Positions 9,774-23,600 of a stretch of 64,000 bases of DNA are shown one piece after another. The translations under genes and the position numbers were made by a program. The first letter of the stretch is position 1. Every line of letters starts with the position of its first letter. The stretch covers positions 4,588,001 to 4,652,000 of the forward strand of contig OX359194.1 of assembly GCA_947172415.1 (NCBI GenBank), written 5' to 3'. The DNA comes from Chondrosia reniformis. Taxonomy: Eukaryota; Porifera; Demospongiae; Chondrillida; Chondrillidae. The notes beneath the pieces are model-generated. The model saw only the letters and a program-made list of their open reading frames with translations, searched no databases and was not told the origin of the DNA.

Positions 9774-12496
9774 ATGTCTGATAATACGGAAGAAAGAAAC
9801 AATACTGACCGCCATCATGATAATTCAGTTTTGCGAAGCAATCTGCAATCGACTCCAGGACCTAGCAGTTGTCATTCAATTAATTTAAAATTGAGTTCAC
9901 CTCAAGCACCATGGAAAGGCAAAAGAAAGCATTCTTCCAGAGGTTATACAGCCATAAATAAACGCTGGAATCCACAACCAACAGTCCTATTCCATGCTAG
10001 AACTAGTCCCATTGCAAACCAGCATCCCACATGGCAAAACACTCCAGATGACTTACCTAGCCGCTTAAGTGGGGAGGCAGAAGAGAGTTTGTTACTTCAA
10101 CATGGTCCCTTCTCAACTTCAGATCTTGATTCAGAAGTTAGTTTACAGGCCACATGCATCCATATACAATAAAATTCTTTATTAACTTGCCTGTGTATGT
10201 TCAGTATATAGCACACATGCACATACAATGCATATTATATATAAATTTACAAATTACATAATTTACAATAGGTTTATAAAGTTACAAATGAAAATGTCAG
10301 TTGAATCTTGAATCCTGAGCTTGCTTGTCCTATAGGATTGAACAATATTAAATAAGTAATAATTTCTTAAGATTCTGTGTGGCTAGGTATTGACATGGTG
10401 AAATCTCTGATACTACATTAGCCAGGCAATTGGATTATTTAATAAACCAAACGTTTTGACCCCAATTTAGGGGTACCAAAGAGTGCTTGCCTTGTACGCA
10501 GATCATTACAACTGATAAAGACCCCTGGATTGGGGTCAAAGCGTTTTGTTTATTAACAAATCCAACAGCCCAATTTCAGGCTGGCTAGTACAGTACTAGA
10601 GATTTCACCACAAGTAGTAATTGTAAATGTAAAATGTATTTTTTAATATATATACAGGAAGTTGAAAGTGGAGAGAGCAGTAGCAATGATGAGGATGATT
10701 TCAACTTAGATGATTCAGTGCCTCATTTAACTGATTGGATGAAGACAATGCCATCAAGGGATCGTAAGAAAATAGCAGTTCTGCTATATCACCATTTGCA
10801 CAAGATGTATGAACCAGACAAGACCAAGGCAGCTCAGAGTGCTGGTTTAGCATTGGGATATTCCAGACAGACCATCTACAAATGGGTACGGCAATACTGT
10901 AGAAATGGAGGTGAATTTGCAACTTCTGAAAGGGGTAAGTACAAAAGAGATACTGTACTAGATCAAGAAGATGTCACCAGAAAAGCTGTCAGATGGCTGA
11001 GGGAGAAAGTTCATGACAGAAAATTCAACCTGACTCACAAGAGATTTCAGACATGGTTAAATGAATATCTTCAAAAGCTGGAGTTCCCAGATACCATTAA
11101 AAAGAATGTTTCAGAAGCTACTGCCTTTAGGTATATGAAAAGGTTAGGTTTTACTCACAGACGATACAAGCAGGGCTACGCAGATGGCCATGAGAGGGAA
11201 GACGTGGTAAAATACAGAAAGCTGTATTTAAAGAAAGTAAGGATTTTGGAGGCATCCCATTTACCTCCACCCACATGCGAAGACAACATACCATCATGGA
11301 ACAGTGGCAGCAATTCAAGGGCAAAAAATGTGGTATTCATCTATCATGACGAGACAACTTTTAATGCCTATGATGCCAAACCATCAGTTTGGGTGGATCC
11401 ATGTGGTAGTAGTGAGGTTCGACCAAAAGCAAAGGGCAAGGTTTTATGATAAGCGACTTTATCGATGAGTTTTCTGGCTATCTTCGCCTTACTGATGAAG
11501 AGCACAGAGCTGTGCAACGAGAATATCCCTTTTGCCCAAAGGAAGCCAGAAGGATTACCGAACATCAGAGAGATGGCTATTGGGACAATGCTAAGTTCAT
11601 GAATCAAATTAAAGCAGCAGCAATGATAGCCCAATTCAAGTATCCAAGAGAAAAATATGATCTTGTATGGATCTTTGACCACAGCAGTGGTCACCAGGCA
11701 TATAATGACAACGCATTAGTAGCCACACGAATGAATGTAAAGCCAGGTGGGAATCAGCCGGTGATGCGGGATGGGAGATTACCTAATGGCAATTTACAGG
11801 AGATGTGTCTACCAAATGGCACTCCTAAGGGGTTGGAGCTGGTTTTGCGAGAGAGGGGTGTGGACACCACTGGTATGGTGAAGATTGATATGGTTCGTAG
11901 GCTTCAGCAATTCGAGGATTTTAAGAATGAAGTCAGCAGTGTTGAAGCGTACTTGAAATCAAAAAATCATCGATGTCTATTCTCCCCCAAGGTACAAGAA
12001 TATACATTACACAAATATATACACCTACAACATACATGTAAATGTATGTATATATGCATCTAATGGTATCTTACTTACTTCTGCTATATAGTTTCACCCA
12101 GAGCTCAACCCTATTGAGAGATGCTGGGGTAAAGCTAAACAATATGCAAGATCCAACTGTAACTATACAATGAATGGATTGAGGGAAACTGTGCCCATTG
12201 CCCTAGAATCTGTCACTGTTGATCTGATTAGACAATACTTTCGAAAAGTTCGCGATTATCATAAAGCCTACATAGAAGGAATGATGACAGGCAATGAAGC
12301 TGATAAACAGGTAAAAATAATGTATGCATATAAAAATATTAACATGTACATATACGTATACTTTCATATATGTATACTCATATAGTCTAGCTGAATTACC
12401 TATATTTTGTGAGCTACAGTACTAGTTGTTGTTTCATTGTCAATTTTGTAGGTCAAGATCTACAAGGCACACCGCAAAGTATCACAGAATAATTAG
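9774..12496 (+). CDS. DDE transposase gene, four exons, one frameshift
   Basis: Cut-and-paste transposase. Proposed exons are 9774-10136, 10658-11991, 12092-12310 and 12452-12496, with introns GTTAGT..ACAG, GTACAA..ATAG and GTAAAA..GTAG, all phase 0. The start has a good context (CACCATGT). Exon 1 gives a polar low-complexity N-terminus. Exon 2 has a helix-turn-helix-like region (LALGYSRQTIYKWVRQY) and the first catalytic Asp in YHDETTFN (codon 11348). The second Asp is in WIFDHSSGH (11677). Exon 3 supplies the Glu in LNPIERCWG (12116). Exon 4 ends KAHRKVSQNN. The arrangement matches an IS630/Tc1-related DDE family I know from fungal and invertebrate genomes. A one-base frameshift near 11446 breaks this copy. 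Confidence 0.85.
10137..10657 (+). other. Transposase intron 1, carrying an inverted-repeat insertion
   Basis: Donor GTTAGT, acceptor TATATATACAG. Exon ends join in phase 0 (..DLDSE|EVESGE..). It contains the inverted-repeat element at 10396-10610. Confidence 0.7.
10396..10610. mobile_element. MITE-like inverted-repeat insertion in intron 1
   Basis: Arms of roughly 80 bp begin TGGTGAAATCTCT and end AGAGATTTCACCA. Inner matches include TAAACCAAACGTTTTGACCC versus GGGTCAAAGCGTTTTGTTTA. The centre has two further GACCCC/GGGGTC pairs. No coding capacity. No clear target duplication was established. Confidence 0.65.
10658..11449 (+). CDS. Transposase exon 2, first frame: HTH region and first catalytic Asp
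   Basis: The open frame from the acceptor gives an acidic start (SGESSSNDEDDFNLDD), then KKIAVLLYHHLHKMYEP and a helix-turn-helix-like segment, a second basic helical region (VSEATAFRYMKRLGFTHRRY) and the catalytic VVFIYHDETTFN. It stops at TGA 11447-11449 right after KAKGKVL, where the family normally continues. The continuation is in the overlapping frame from 11446, so a one-base loss is the simplest explanation. Confidence 0.85.
   Translation, partial: EVESGESSSNDEDDFNLDDSVPHLTDWMKTMPSRDRKKIAVLLYHHLHKMYEPDKTKAAQSAGLALGYSRQTIYKWVRQYCRNGGEFATSERGKYKRDTVLDQEDVTRKAVRWLREKVHDRKFNLTHKRFQTWLNEYLQKLEFPDTIKKNVSEATAFRYMKRLGFTHRRYKQGYADGHEREDVVKYRKLYLKKVRILEASHLPPPTCEDNIPSWNSGSNSRAKNVVFIYHDETTFNAYDAKPSVWVDPCGSSEVRPKAKGKVL
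11446..11991 (+). CDS. Transposase exon 2, second frame: second catalytic Asp and SAP-like segment
   Basis: MISDFIDEF continues the RNase-H-like fold after the frame change. WIFDHSSGH holds the second catalytic Asp (residue 78 of this piece). Residues about 124-156 (GTPKGLELVLRERGVDTTG, then VKIDMVRRLQ) resemble a SAP helix-extension-helix DNA-binding motif placed between the second Asp and the Glu. The piece ends at the donor after LFSPK, joining FHPELNPIE in exon 3. Confidence 0.82.
12092..12310 (+). CDS. Transposase exon 3: catalytic Glu
   Basis: 73 codons in phase 0. FHPELNPIERCWGKAKQY contains the third catalytic residue (Glu, codon 12116-12118), and a helical C-terminal part follows (VTVDLIRQYFRKVRDYHKAY). 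It is flanked by acceptor CTATATAG and donor GTAAAA. Confidence 0.8.
12452..12496 (+). CDS. Transposase exon 4 (short basic C-terminus)
   Basis: Fifteen codons including the stop: VKIYKAHRKVSQNN then TAG. The acceptor CAATTTTGTAG is good. The basic end fits related transposases. If the intron is not spliced, the protein would instead read on from 12311 and stop in AT-rich sequence. Confidence 0.6.
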   Translation, partial: VKIYKAHRKVSQNN

Positions 12497-13219
12497 AACT
12501 TATTTGTTACATTACTAATTAAAGGTATGAAGTCAACATCATGATCATCTAAATCACAGTCATTATTATATTTCTTTCCTTCTCCGTAGATCAACATTTA
12601 CTACATGGACAAAATATTTTATTGCATAGAACTTAGAAACATCTTAGAAGCTAAACTAACACTAATTTAGCACATTTATCACCAGTTCACTAACTATTAG
12701 CTAAGAGAACTAACCTGAAAATGTTTATGAATATATTGCGACTCATATCTCCATCGAAAAGGGATAAACCGACTTAAACATACTCCAGAATCTGTTAAAT
12801 ATCATTATCTAAAGAATAAAGCACTAAATCGGCAATAATGTAACTTCTTACTAAAGAAATTTCTCACTAAAACAAATCGCCGCTTAGCGCATGTAGGTCA
12901 ATAACTTCTCTTTCCTTTCTTAGAATCGCTTAAGCATACTTGCGATTATAAAGGACTGCCTAATCTATAAATTGATACTTTATTCAACTTACAAATGTGT
13001 CCCAAAAGCTTTAAATTTCTACAAATCAAAAGAAAAGACATTTTCTTCTTCCCCTACTAAAATGTGATTGCGTAATCAATGCGTCGCTATAGCAACGCAA
13101 CTCGCATAAAAAATATTTGCCTAAACACCTTCTCGACAATTTTATGATTTAAAAGTGCTTCAATAACAGTGTTTTGGTCACTTTTTTCGCCTGTCATCAC
13201 TTATTGGTGTAATATCTGC
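12497..13219. other. 3' non-coding region of the DDE transposon
   Basis: No further frame of note. An AATAAA polyadenylation-type signal lies at 12815-12820. The region ends at the right inverted repeat. Confidence 0.5.
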
Positions 13220-13250
13220 ATTTGGTAACTTTATGGTGAAATGAACTATA
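13220..13250. repeat. Right terminal inverted repeat of the DDE transposon
   Basis: ATTTGGTAACTTTATGGTGA... pairs with 9230-9260. Confidence 0.85.
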
Positions 13251-13727
13251 TATATAAAATATATATTATGCATCCAAGATATATAGAATATATATTACAT
13301 ATAAGATATATAATACATATATAAGTTGTTTTCTTTTTGCTTTTCTTCTTTTTTCAGGACCCAACCTGGTATTGAACGAGGACATCCTCGTACCTTGTAT
13401 CCAGACGATGTTATCCGTAACACCATCGGTCACATGGGTTCCACAATATATGTTGTAAATGAAGTCATATTTATATATCACTCACTTTTGACTCTACATA
13501 AATATGAAATATATATATATATATAATATGCATATAAGATATATACAATATATATTACATATAAGATATATAATACATATATATTTTATATGCTTTTTTT
13601 ATTTTTTCAGGACACAACCTGGTATTGAACCAGACATCCTCGTACCTTGTATCCAGACGATGTTATCCGGAATACCATCCGTCACGTGGGTTCCACAATA
13701 TATGTTGTAAATGAAGTCCTATTTATA
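13251..13727. repeat. Satellite A, block between DDE transposon and family B element
   Basis: Two monomers. The second is interrupted inside CTATTTATATACCA by the family B insertion. Confidence 0.93.
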
Positions 13728-14093
13728 CAAGTAAATAAGAAACATTTACAAAAATGATGTTAGAAGTAGGATTGGTAGTGTTCACTAATACATTTGCAAA
13801 AAGTATCGAAACAAGACACTGATTATATGAAAAGGCTTATCATACAGAAGTTGCATATATACTGAAATTTAAGTAAATTAACTATACACTTCTGTGTTTG
13901 GGCGCACTAACCTTAAGTAGGAATGGTGCGCCCAAACACAGAAGTGTATGGTTAATTTACTTATATGCAACTTCTATATGATTAGCCTTATCATATAATC
14001 AGTGTCTTGTTTCGATACCTTTTGCAGATGTATTAGTGGACACTACCATTCCTACTTCTAACATCATTTTTGTAAATGTTTTTTATTTACTTG
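13728..14093. repeat. Long terminal palindrome of family B
   Basis: Arms of 180 and 168 bp with an 18-nt spacer. The apex is GGGCGCAC/GTGCGCCC. Confidence 0.9.
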
Positions 14094-14658
14094 TATTCCC
14101 CCTTTTTTCCTCTAATATTACTAGTTTTAAATTGATTTGAAAGTTTTCTTGGTGAAGATCTCAAAATAACGTCTTAGACAAGATAAATATGCCGAAAACC
14201 ATGATCTCTTAATTAAAAAATGGCGTCCGAGAAGACCACAATTTTCGCTCTTCACAATTAACAGGCTTATTGTAGAGCGTATTCAGATTTAGGGCTGTCT
14301 ATTCCCTAGTTCCGAAATATTTATGACCATTTATAACTAGGACGTACCCGCATAAGTTCGCATATTAGCGCTAGTCTATTCAATAAAAGAAGAAGAAGAA
14401 GAAAAAGAAGAAGAAAAAAATGAATTTTGGAAGTGGGTCTATTCCTAGTTAGCCGCTTTTTGAACGCTATAGAGCGTGTAGAGCGTCGAAACATGTTTTG
14501 GCATTTAGGAAAGCATGCATTAATCGCTGCATATAACCGAATATAACCGAAAATCGCTTCGTTGGCGATTTATGAGGTGTTGATTACTAATACATTGGAT
14601 AGGGCAGCCATTTCTTTTCTGGCCATTCCTACTTAGAGAGTACTGCCGTACTCTCTGA
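13728..14658 (+). mobile_element. Helitron-like non-autonomous element, family B
   Basis: A 931-bp insertion. Excising it restores ATTTATATACCACTCAC exactly, again between A and T with no target duplication. It starts CAAGTAAATAAG, opens with a palindrome (arms 13728-13907 and 13926-14093; the first arm has 12 extra bases), has AAAAAATGGCG in the body, a GAAGAAGAAAAAG tract near 14390-14417, and ends CCATTCCTACTT then hairpin AGAGAGTAC/GTACTCTCT and CTGA. Same architecture as family A but with little sequence identity outside the ends. Confidence 0.65.
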
Positions 14659-17600
14659 TACCACTCACTTTTGACTCTACATATATATGCAATATATAAG
14701 ATATATAATATGCATATAAAATATATAAAATATATATTACAAATAAGATTTATAATACATATATAAGATGTATGCTTTTTTCTTTTTTCTTTTTCAGGAC
14801 CCCACCTGGTTTTGAACCAGGGCATCCTCGTAGGACGATGTTATCCGTAACACCATCGGTCATGTGGGTTCCACAATATATCTTGTAAATGAAGTCCTAT
14901 TTAGATACCACACACTATTGATTCTAAATATATATGCAATATATATATATGTATAATATCCATATAAGATATATACAATATATATTACATATAAGATATA
15001 TAATTGCTTTTTTCTTTTTTTCTTTTTTCAGGAACCAACCAGGTATTGAACTAGGGCATCCTCGTACCTTGCATCCAGACGATGTCATCCGTAACACCAT
15101 CGGTCACGTGGGTCACCCAATATATGTTAAATATGAAGTCCTATTTATATTCCACTCACTTTTGAATCTACATATATATGCCATATATATTTATATATAA
15201 CATGCATATAAGATATATACAATATATTTTACATATAAGATATATAATACATATATGAGATGTATGCTGGTTTGTCTTTTTTCAGGACCCAACCTGGTAT
15301 TAAACCAGGGCATCCTCGTACCTTGTAACCAGACGATATCATCCGTAACACCATTGGTGACGTCGGTCACACAATATATGCTCTAAATGAAGTTCTATTT
15401 ATACACCACTAACTTTTGAATCTACATATATATGCATTATTTAAGATATATAATATGCATATAAGATATATACAATATATATTACATATAAGATTTATAA
15501 TACATATATAAAATGAATGCTTTTTTTCTTTTTTCAGGACCCAACCTGGTATTGAACCACGACATCCTCGTACCTCGTATCCAAACGATGTCATCCGTAA
15601 CACCATCGATCACGTCGATCACCCAATATATGTTGTAAATGAAGTCCAATTTATATACCACTCACTTTTGACTCTTCATATATATGCAATATATATATAT
15701 ATATATAATATGCATATAAAATATATACAATATATATAACATATAAGATATATAATACATATATAATATGGATGCTTTTTTTTTTCGGGACCCAACCTTA
15801 TATTTAACCGGGCCATCCTCGCACCTAGTATCCAGACGATGTTATCCGTAACACCATCGGTCATGTGGGTTCCACAATATATGTTGTAAATGAAGTCCTA
15901 TTTATATATCACTCACTTTTGACTCTACATATATATGCAATATATAAGATATATAATATACATATAAGATAAATACAATATATATTACATATATGATATA
16001 CAATACATATAATAGATGTATGCTTTTTTCTTTTTTTCTTTTTTCAGGACCCAACCTGGTATTGAACCATGGCATCCTCGAACGACCATGTTATCCGTAG
16101 AACCAACGGTCACATGGGTTCCACAATGTTTCTTATAAATGAAGTTCTATTTATATACCACTCCCTTCTGACTCTACATATATATGCAATATATAAGATA
16201 TATAATATGCATATAAGATATATACAATATATATTATATATAAGATATATAATACAATTATAAGATGTATGCTTTTTTCTTTTCTCGTTTTTAAGGATCC
16301 AACCTGGTATTGAACCACGGCATCCTCTTACCTTGTGTCCAGCCGATGTCATCCGTAACACCATCGGTCACCTGTGTCACCCAATATATTTTGTAACTGA
16401 AGTCCTATTTATATACCACTCACTTTTGACTCTATATATATATGCAATATATATATATATATATAATATGCATATAAGATATATACAATATATATTACAT
16501 ATAAGATATATAATACATACATATTATCTATTCTTTTTTTCTCTTTTTAGGACCCAACCTGGTATTGAACCAGACATCCTCGTACCCAGTATCCAGACGA
16601 TGTTATCCGTAACACCATCGGTCATGGGGGTTCCACAATATATGTTGTAAATGAAGTCCTATTTATATACCACTCACTTTTCAATCTACATATATATGCA
16701 ATATATAAGATATATAATATCCATATAAGATATATACAATAAATTTTACATATAGGATATATAATACATATATAAGATGTGTGCTTTTTCCTTTTTTTCT
16801 TTTTTCAGGACTCAACCTGGTATTGAACCATTGCATCCTCGTACGACGATGTTAACCGTAACACCATCGGTCACGTGGGTTCCACAATGTATCTTGTAAA
16901 TGAAGTCCAATTTATATACCACTCACTTTTGACTCTACATATATATGCAATATATAAGATATATAATATGCATATAAGATATATACAATATATATTACAT
17001 ATAAGATATATAAGACATATATAAGTTGTTGGCTTATTTTCTTTTTTCAGGACCCAACCTGGTATTAAACTAGGGCATCCTCTTACCTTGTATCCAGCCG
17101 ATGTCATCCGTAACACCATCGGTCACCTGTGTCACCCAATATATTTTTTAACTGAAGTCTTATTTATATACCACTCACTTTTGACTCTATATATATATGC
17201 AATATATATATATATATATTATATGCATATAAGATATATACAATATATATTACATATAAGATATATAATACATATATATTATCTATTCTTTTTTTCTCTT
17301 TTTAGGACCCAACCTGGTATTGAACCAGACATCCTCGTACCCAGTATCCACACGATGTTATCCGTAACACCATCGGTCATGGGGGTTCCACAATATATGT
17401 TGTAAATGAAGTCCTATTTATATACCACTCACTTTTCAATCTGCATATATATGGAATATATAAGATATATAATATCCATATAAAATATATACAATAAATT
17501 TTAAATATAGGATATAAAATACATATATAAGATGTGTGCTTTTTCCTTTTTTTCTTTTTTCAGGACTCAACCTGGTATTGAACCATTGCATCCTCGTACA

Positions 17601-20600
17601 ACGATGTTAACCGTAACACCATCGGTCACGTGGGTTCCACAATGTATCTTGTAAATGAAGTCCAATTTATATACCACTCACTTTTGACTCTACATATATA
17701 TGCAATATATAAGATATATAATATGCATATAAGATATATACAATATATATTACATATAAGATATATAAGACATATATAAGTTGTTGGCTTATTTTCTTTT
17801 TTCCGGACCCAAGCTGGTATTAAACTAGGGCATCCTCGTACCTTGTATCCAGACGATGTCATCCGTAACACCATTGGTCACGTGGGTCACCCAATATATG
17901 TTGTAAATGATGTCCTATTTATATACCACACACTTTTGACTCTACATATATATGCAATATATATATATATATAATATGCATATAAGATATATACAATATA
18001 TATGACATATAAGATATATAATACATATATATTATGCATGCTTTTTTCCTATTTTCAGGACCTTACCTGGTATTGAACCAGGACATCCTCGTACCTTGTA
18101 TAGAGACGATGTTATCCGTAACACCATCGGTCATGTGGTTCACCAAATATAAGTTGTAAATGAAGTCCTATTTATATACCACACACTTTAGACTCTACAT
18201 ATATATGCAATATCTATATATATATATTATATGCATATAAAATATATCCAATATATATTACATATAAGATATATAATACATATATATTATTCATGCTTTT
18301 TCCCTATATTCAGGACCCTACCTGGTATTGAACCAGGACATCCTCGTACCTTGTTTCCAGACGATGTTATCCGTAATACCATCAAACACATGGGTTCCAC
18401 AATATATGTTGTAAACCATTTCCTATTTATATACCACTCACTTTAGACTCTACATATATATGCAATATATATTTATATATATAATATGAATATAAGATAT
18501 GCACAAAATATATTACATATAACATATAAAATATATATATAAGTTGTTTGCTTTTTTTCTTTATTCAGGACCCAATCTGGTATTGAACCAGGGCATCCTC
18601 GTACGACGATGTTATCCGTAACACCATCGGTCACGTGGGTTCCACCATGTATCTTGTAAATGAAGTCCAATTTATATACCACTCAATTTAGACTCTACAT
18701 TTATATGCAATATATAAGATATATAATATCCATATAAGATATATACAATAAATTTTACATATAGGATATATAATACATATATAAGATGTGTGCTTTTTCC
18801 TTTTTTTCTTTTTTCAGGACTCAACCTGGTATTGAACCATTGCATCCTCGTACGACGATGTTAACCGTAACACCATCGGTCACGTGGGTTCCACAATGTA
18901 TCTTGTAAATGAAGTCCAATTTATATACCACTCACTTTTGACTCTACATATATATGCAATATATAAGATATATAATATGCATATAAGATATATACAATAT
19001 ATATTACATATAAGATATATAAGACATATATAAGTTGTTGGCTTATTTTCTTTTTTCAGGACCCAAGCTGGTATTAAACTAGGGCATCCTCGTACCTTGT
19101 ATCCAGACGATGTCATCCGTAACACCATTGGTCACGTGGGTCACCCAATATATGTTGTAAATGATGTCCTATTTATATACCACACACTTTTGACTCTACA
19201 TATATATGCAATATATATATATATATAATATGCATATAAGATATATACAATATATATTACATATAAGATATATAATACATATATATTATGCATGCTTTTT
19301 TCCTATTTTCAGGACCTTACCTGGTATTGAACCAGGACATCCTCGTACCTTGTTTCCAGACGATGTTATCCGTAACACCATCGGTCACGTGGTTCACCAA
19401 ATATAAGTTGTAAATGAAGTCCTATTTATATACCACACACTCTTGACTCTACATATATATGCAATATATATATATATATATATTATATGCATATAAAATA
19501 TATACAATATATATTACATATAAGATATATAATACATGTATATTATGCATGCTTTTTTCCTATATTCAGGACCCTACCTGGAATTGAACCAGGACATCCT
19601 CGTACCTTGTTTCCAGACGATGTTATCCGTAATACCATCAAACACATGGGTTCCACAATATATGTTGTAAACCATTTCCTATTTATATACCACTCACTTT
19701 AGACTCTACATATATATGCAATATATATTTATATATATAATATGAATATAAGATATGCACTAAATATATTACATATAACATATAAAATATATATATAAGT
19801 TGTTTGCTTTTTTTCCTTTTTCAGGACCCAATCTGGTATTGAACCAGGGCATCCTCGTACGACGATGTTATCCATAACACCATCGGTCACGTGGGTTCCA
19901 CCATGTATCTTGTAAATGAAGTCCAATTTATATACCACTCACCTTAGACTCTACATTTATATGCAATATATAAGATATATAATATACATATAAGATATAT
20001 ACTACACATAATAGATGTATGCTTTTTTCTTTTTTCAGGACACCACCTGGTATTGAACCATGGTATCCTCGTACAGCGATGTTAACGGTAACACCATCGG
20101 TCACATGGGTTCCATAATGTATCTTGTAAATGAAGTCCAATTTATATACCACTCACTTTTGACTTTACATATATATGCAATATATAAGATATATACAATA
20201 TATATTACATATAAGATATATAATACATATATATTATGCATGCTTTTTTTCTTTTTTCAGCACCCATCCTGGTATTGAAGAAGGGCATCCTCGTACCTTC
20301 TATCCAGACGATGTCATCCGTAACACCATCGGTCCCGTGGGTCACCCAATATATGGTGTAAATGAAGTCCTATTTATATACCACTTACTTTTGACTCTAC
20401 ATATATATGCAATATATAAGGTTTGTAATATGCATATAAGATATATACAATATATATTACATATCAGATATATACAATATATATTACATATAAGATATAT
20501 AATACATATATAAGTTGTTTTTCTTTTTTTCTTTTTTCACGACCCAACGTGGTATTGAACCAGGGCAGCCTCGTCCGACGATGTTATCCGTAACACCATA

Positions 20601-23600
20601 GGTCACGTGGGTTCCACAATGTATCTTGCAAATGTTGTCCTATTTATATACCACTCACTTTTGACTCTACATTTATATGCAATATTTAAGATATATAATA
20701 TGCATATAAGATATATACAATATTTATTACATATAAGATATATAATACATATAATAGATGTATGCTTTTTTCTTTTTCAGGACACTACATGGTATATAAC
20801 CATGGTATCCTCGTACGACGATGTTAACCGTAACACCATCGGTCACGTGGGTTCCACAATGTATCTTGTAAATGAATTCCAATTTATATACCACTCACTT
20901 TTGACTCTACATATATATGCAATATATAAGATATATAATATGCATATAAGATATATACAATATATATTACACATAAGATATATAATACATATATATTATG
21001 CATGCTTTTTTCCTATTTTAAGGACCCTACCTGGTATTGAACGAGGACATCCTCTTACCTTGTTTCCAGACGATGTTATCCGTAACACCATCGGTCACGT
21101 GGGTCACCCAATATATGTTGTAAATGAAGTCCTATTTATATACCACACACTTTTGACTCTACATATATAAGCAATATATATATATATATTATATGCATAT
21201 AAGATATATATTATATATATATATAAAATATAAGATATATAATACATTTATGTTATGCATGCTTTTTTCTTTTTTCAGGACCCAACCTGGTATTGAACTA
21301 GGGGATCGTCGTACCTTCTATCCAGACGATGTCATCCGTAACACCATCGGTCACGTGGGTCACCCAATATATGTTGTAAATGAAGTCCTATTTATATACC
21401 TCACACTTTTGTCTCGAAATATATATGCAATACATATGATATATAATATGCATATAAGATAGATACAATATATATTACATATAGATATATAATACATATA
21501 TAAGTTGTTTTCTTTTTTTCTTTTTTCACGACCCAATCTGGTATTGAACCAGGGCATCCTCGTACGACGATGTTATCCGTAACACCATCGGTTACGTGGG
21601 TTGCACAATATATATTGTAAATGAAGTCCTATTTATATACCACTCACTTTTGACTCTACATATATATGCAATATATAATATATATAATGTGCATAAAAGA
21701 TATATACAATATATATTACATATAAGATATACAATACATATAATAGATGTATGCTTTTTTCTTTTTTCTTTTTTCAGGACCCAACCTGGTATTGAACCAT
21801 GGCATCCTCGAACGACCATGTTATCCGTAGCACCAACGGTCACGTGGGTTCCACAATGTATCTTATAAATGAAGTTCTATTGATATACCACTCACTTCTG
21901 ACTCTACATATATATGCAATATATAAGACATATAATATGCATATAAGATATATACAATATATATTATATATAAGATATATAATACATATATAAGTTTTTG
22001 CTTTTTTTTCAGGACCTAACCTGGTATTGAACAAGGGCATCCTCGGACAACGATGTTATCCGTAACACCATTGGTCACGTGGGTTCCACAATATATGTTG
22101 TAAATGAAGTCCTATTTATATACCACTCACTTTTGACGCTACATATATATGCAATATATAAGATATATAATGTGCATATAAGATATATACAATAAATATT
22201 ACACATAGGATATATAATACATATATAAAATGTGTGTTTTTTTCTTGTTTCTTTTTTCAGGACTCAACCTGGTATTGAACCAGGGCATCCTCGTACGACC
22301 ATGTTATCCGTAAATCATCGCGCATGTGGGTTCCCCAATATATCTTGTAAATGAAGTCCTATTTATATACCACTCACTTTTGACTCTACATATATATGCA
22401 ATATATACGATAAATAAAATGCTTATAAGATATATACAATATATATTACATATAAGATAAATAATACATATATAAGTTGTTTGCTTTTTTTCTTTTTTCT
22501 TTTTTCAGGAACCAACCTGGTATTGAACCAGGGCATCTTTGCACCTAGTATCCAGACGATGTTATCCGTAACACCATCGGTCATGTGGGTTGCAAAATAT
22601 ATGTTGTAAATGAAGTCCTATTTGTATACCACTCACTTTTGACTCTACATATATATGCAATATATAAGATATATAATATGCATATAAGATATATACAATA
22701 TATATTACATATAAGATATATAATACATATATAAGATGTATGCTTTTTCTTTTTTCGTTTTTAAGGATCTAACCTGGTATTGAACCAAGGCATCCTCTTA
22801 CATTGTATCCAGACGATGTCATCCGTAACACCATCGGTCACCTGTGTCACCCAATATATTTTGTAACTGAAGTCCTATTTATATACCACTCACTTTTGAC
22901 TGTATATATATGTATATATATATAATATGCATATAAGATATATACAATATATAATACATATAAGATATATAATACATATATATTATCTATGCTTTTTTTC
23001 TATTTTCAGGACCCAACCTGGTATTGAATGAGGACATCCTCGTACGACGATGTTATCCGTAACATCATCGGGGATGTGGGTTCCCCAATATATCTTGTAA
23101 ATGAAGTCCTATTTATATACCAATCACTTTTGACTCTACATATATATGCAATATATAAGATATATAATATGCATATAAGATATATACAATATATATTACA
23201 TATAAGATATGTAATACATATATAAGTTGTTTGGTTTTTCTTTTTTTTTCTTTTTTCAGGACCCAACCTTGTATTGAACTAAGGCATCCTCGTATTTTGT
23301 TTCCAGACGATGTCATCTGTAACACCATCGGTCACGTGGGTCGACAATATATGTTGTAAATGAAGTCCTATTTATATACCACTCACTTTTTACTCTACAT
23401 ATCTATGCAATATATAAGATATATAATATGCATATAAGATATATACAATATATATTACGTATAAGATATATTATACATGAATAGGATGTATTCTTTTTTC
23501 TTTTTTTCATTTTTCAGGAACCAACCTGGTATATAACCAGAGCATCCTTGTACCTTGTATTCAGACGATGTCATCCGTAACACCATCGGTCACCTGAGTC

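Larger units (their letters stand above)
9230..13250 (+). mobile_element. DDE transposon with 31-bp terminal inverted repeats
   Basis: A 4.0-kb element inserted in satellite A. The ends 9230-9260 (TATAGTTCATTTCATCATAA...) and 13220-13250 are inverted repeats of about 31 bp with one mismatch. The outermost TATA can be read as a TA target duplication plus a TA tip, as in the Tc1/mariner/IS630 group. Inside is a single spliced transposase gene on the plus strand (9774-12496). The sequence is less AT-extreme than the satellite around it. Confidence 0.85.

Noticed and set aside
11440..11449. Programmed -1 frameshift site in the transposase.
   Set aside because: GGTTTTA does not fit the X XXY YYZ slippery pattern. 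A simple one-base loss is more likely.
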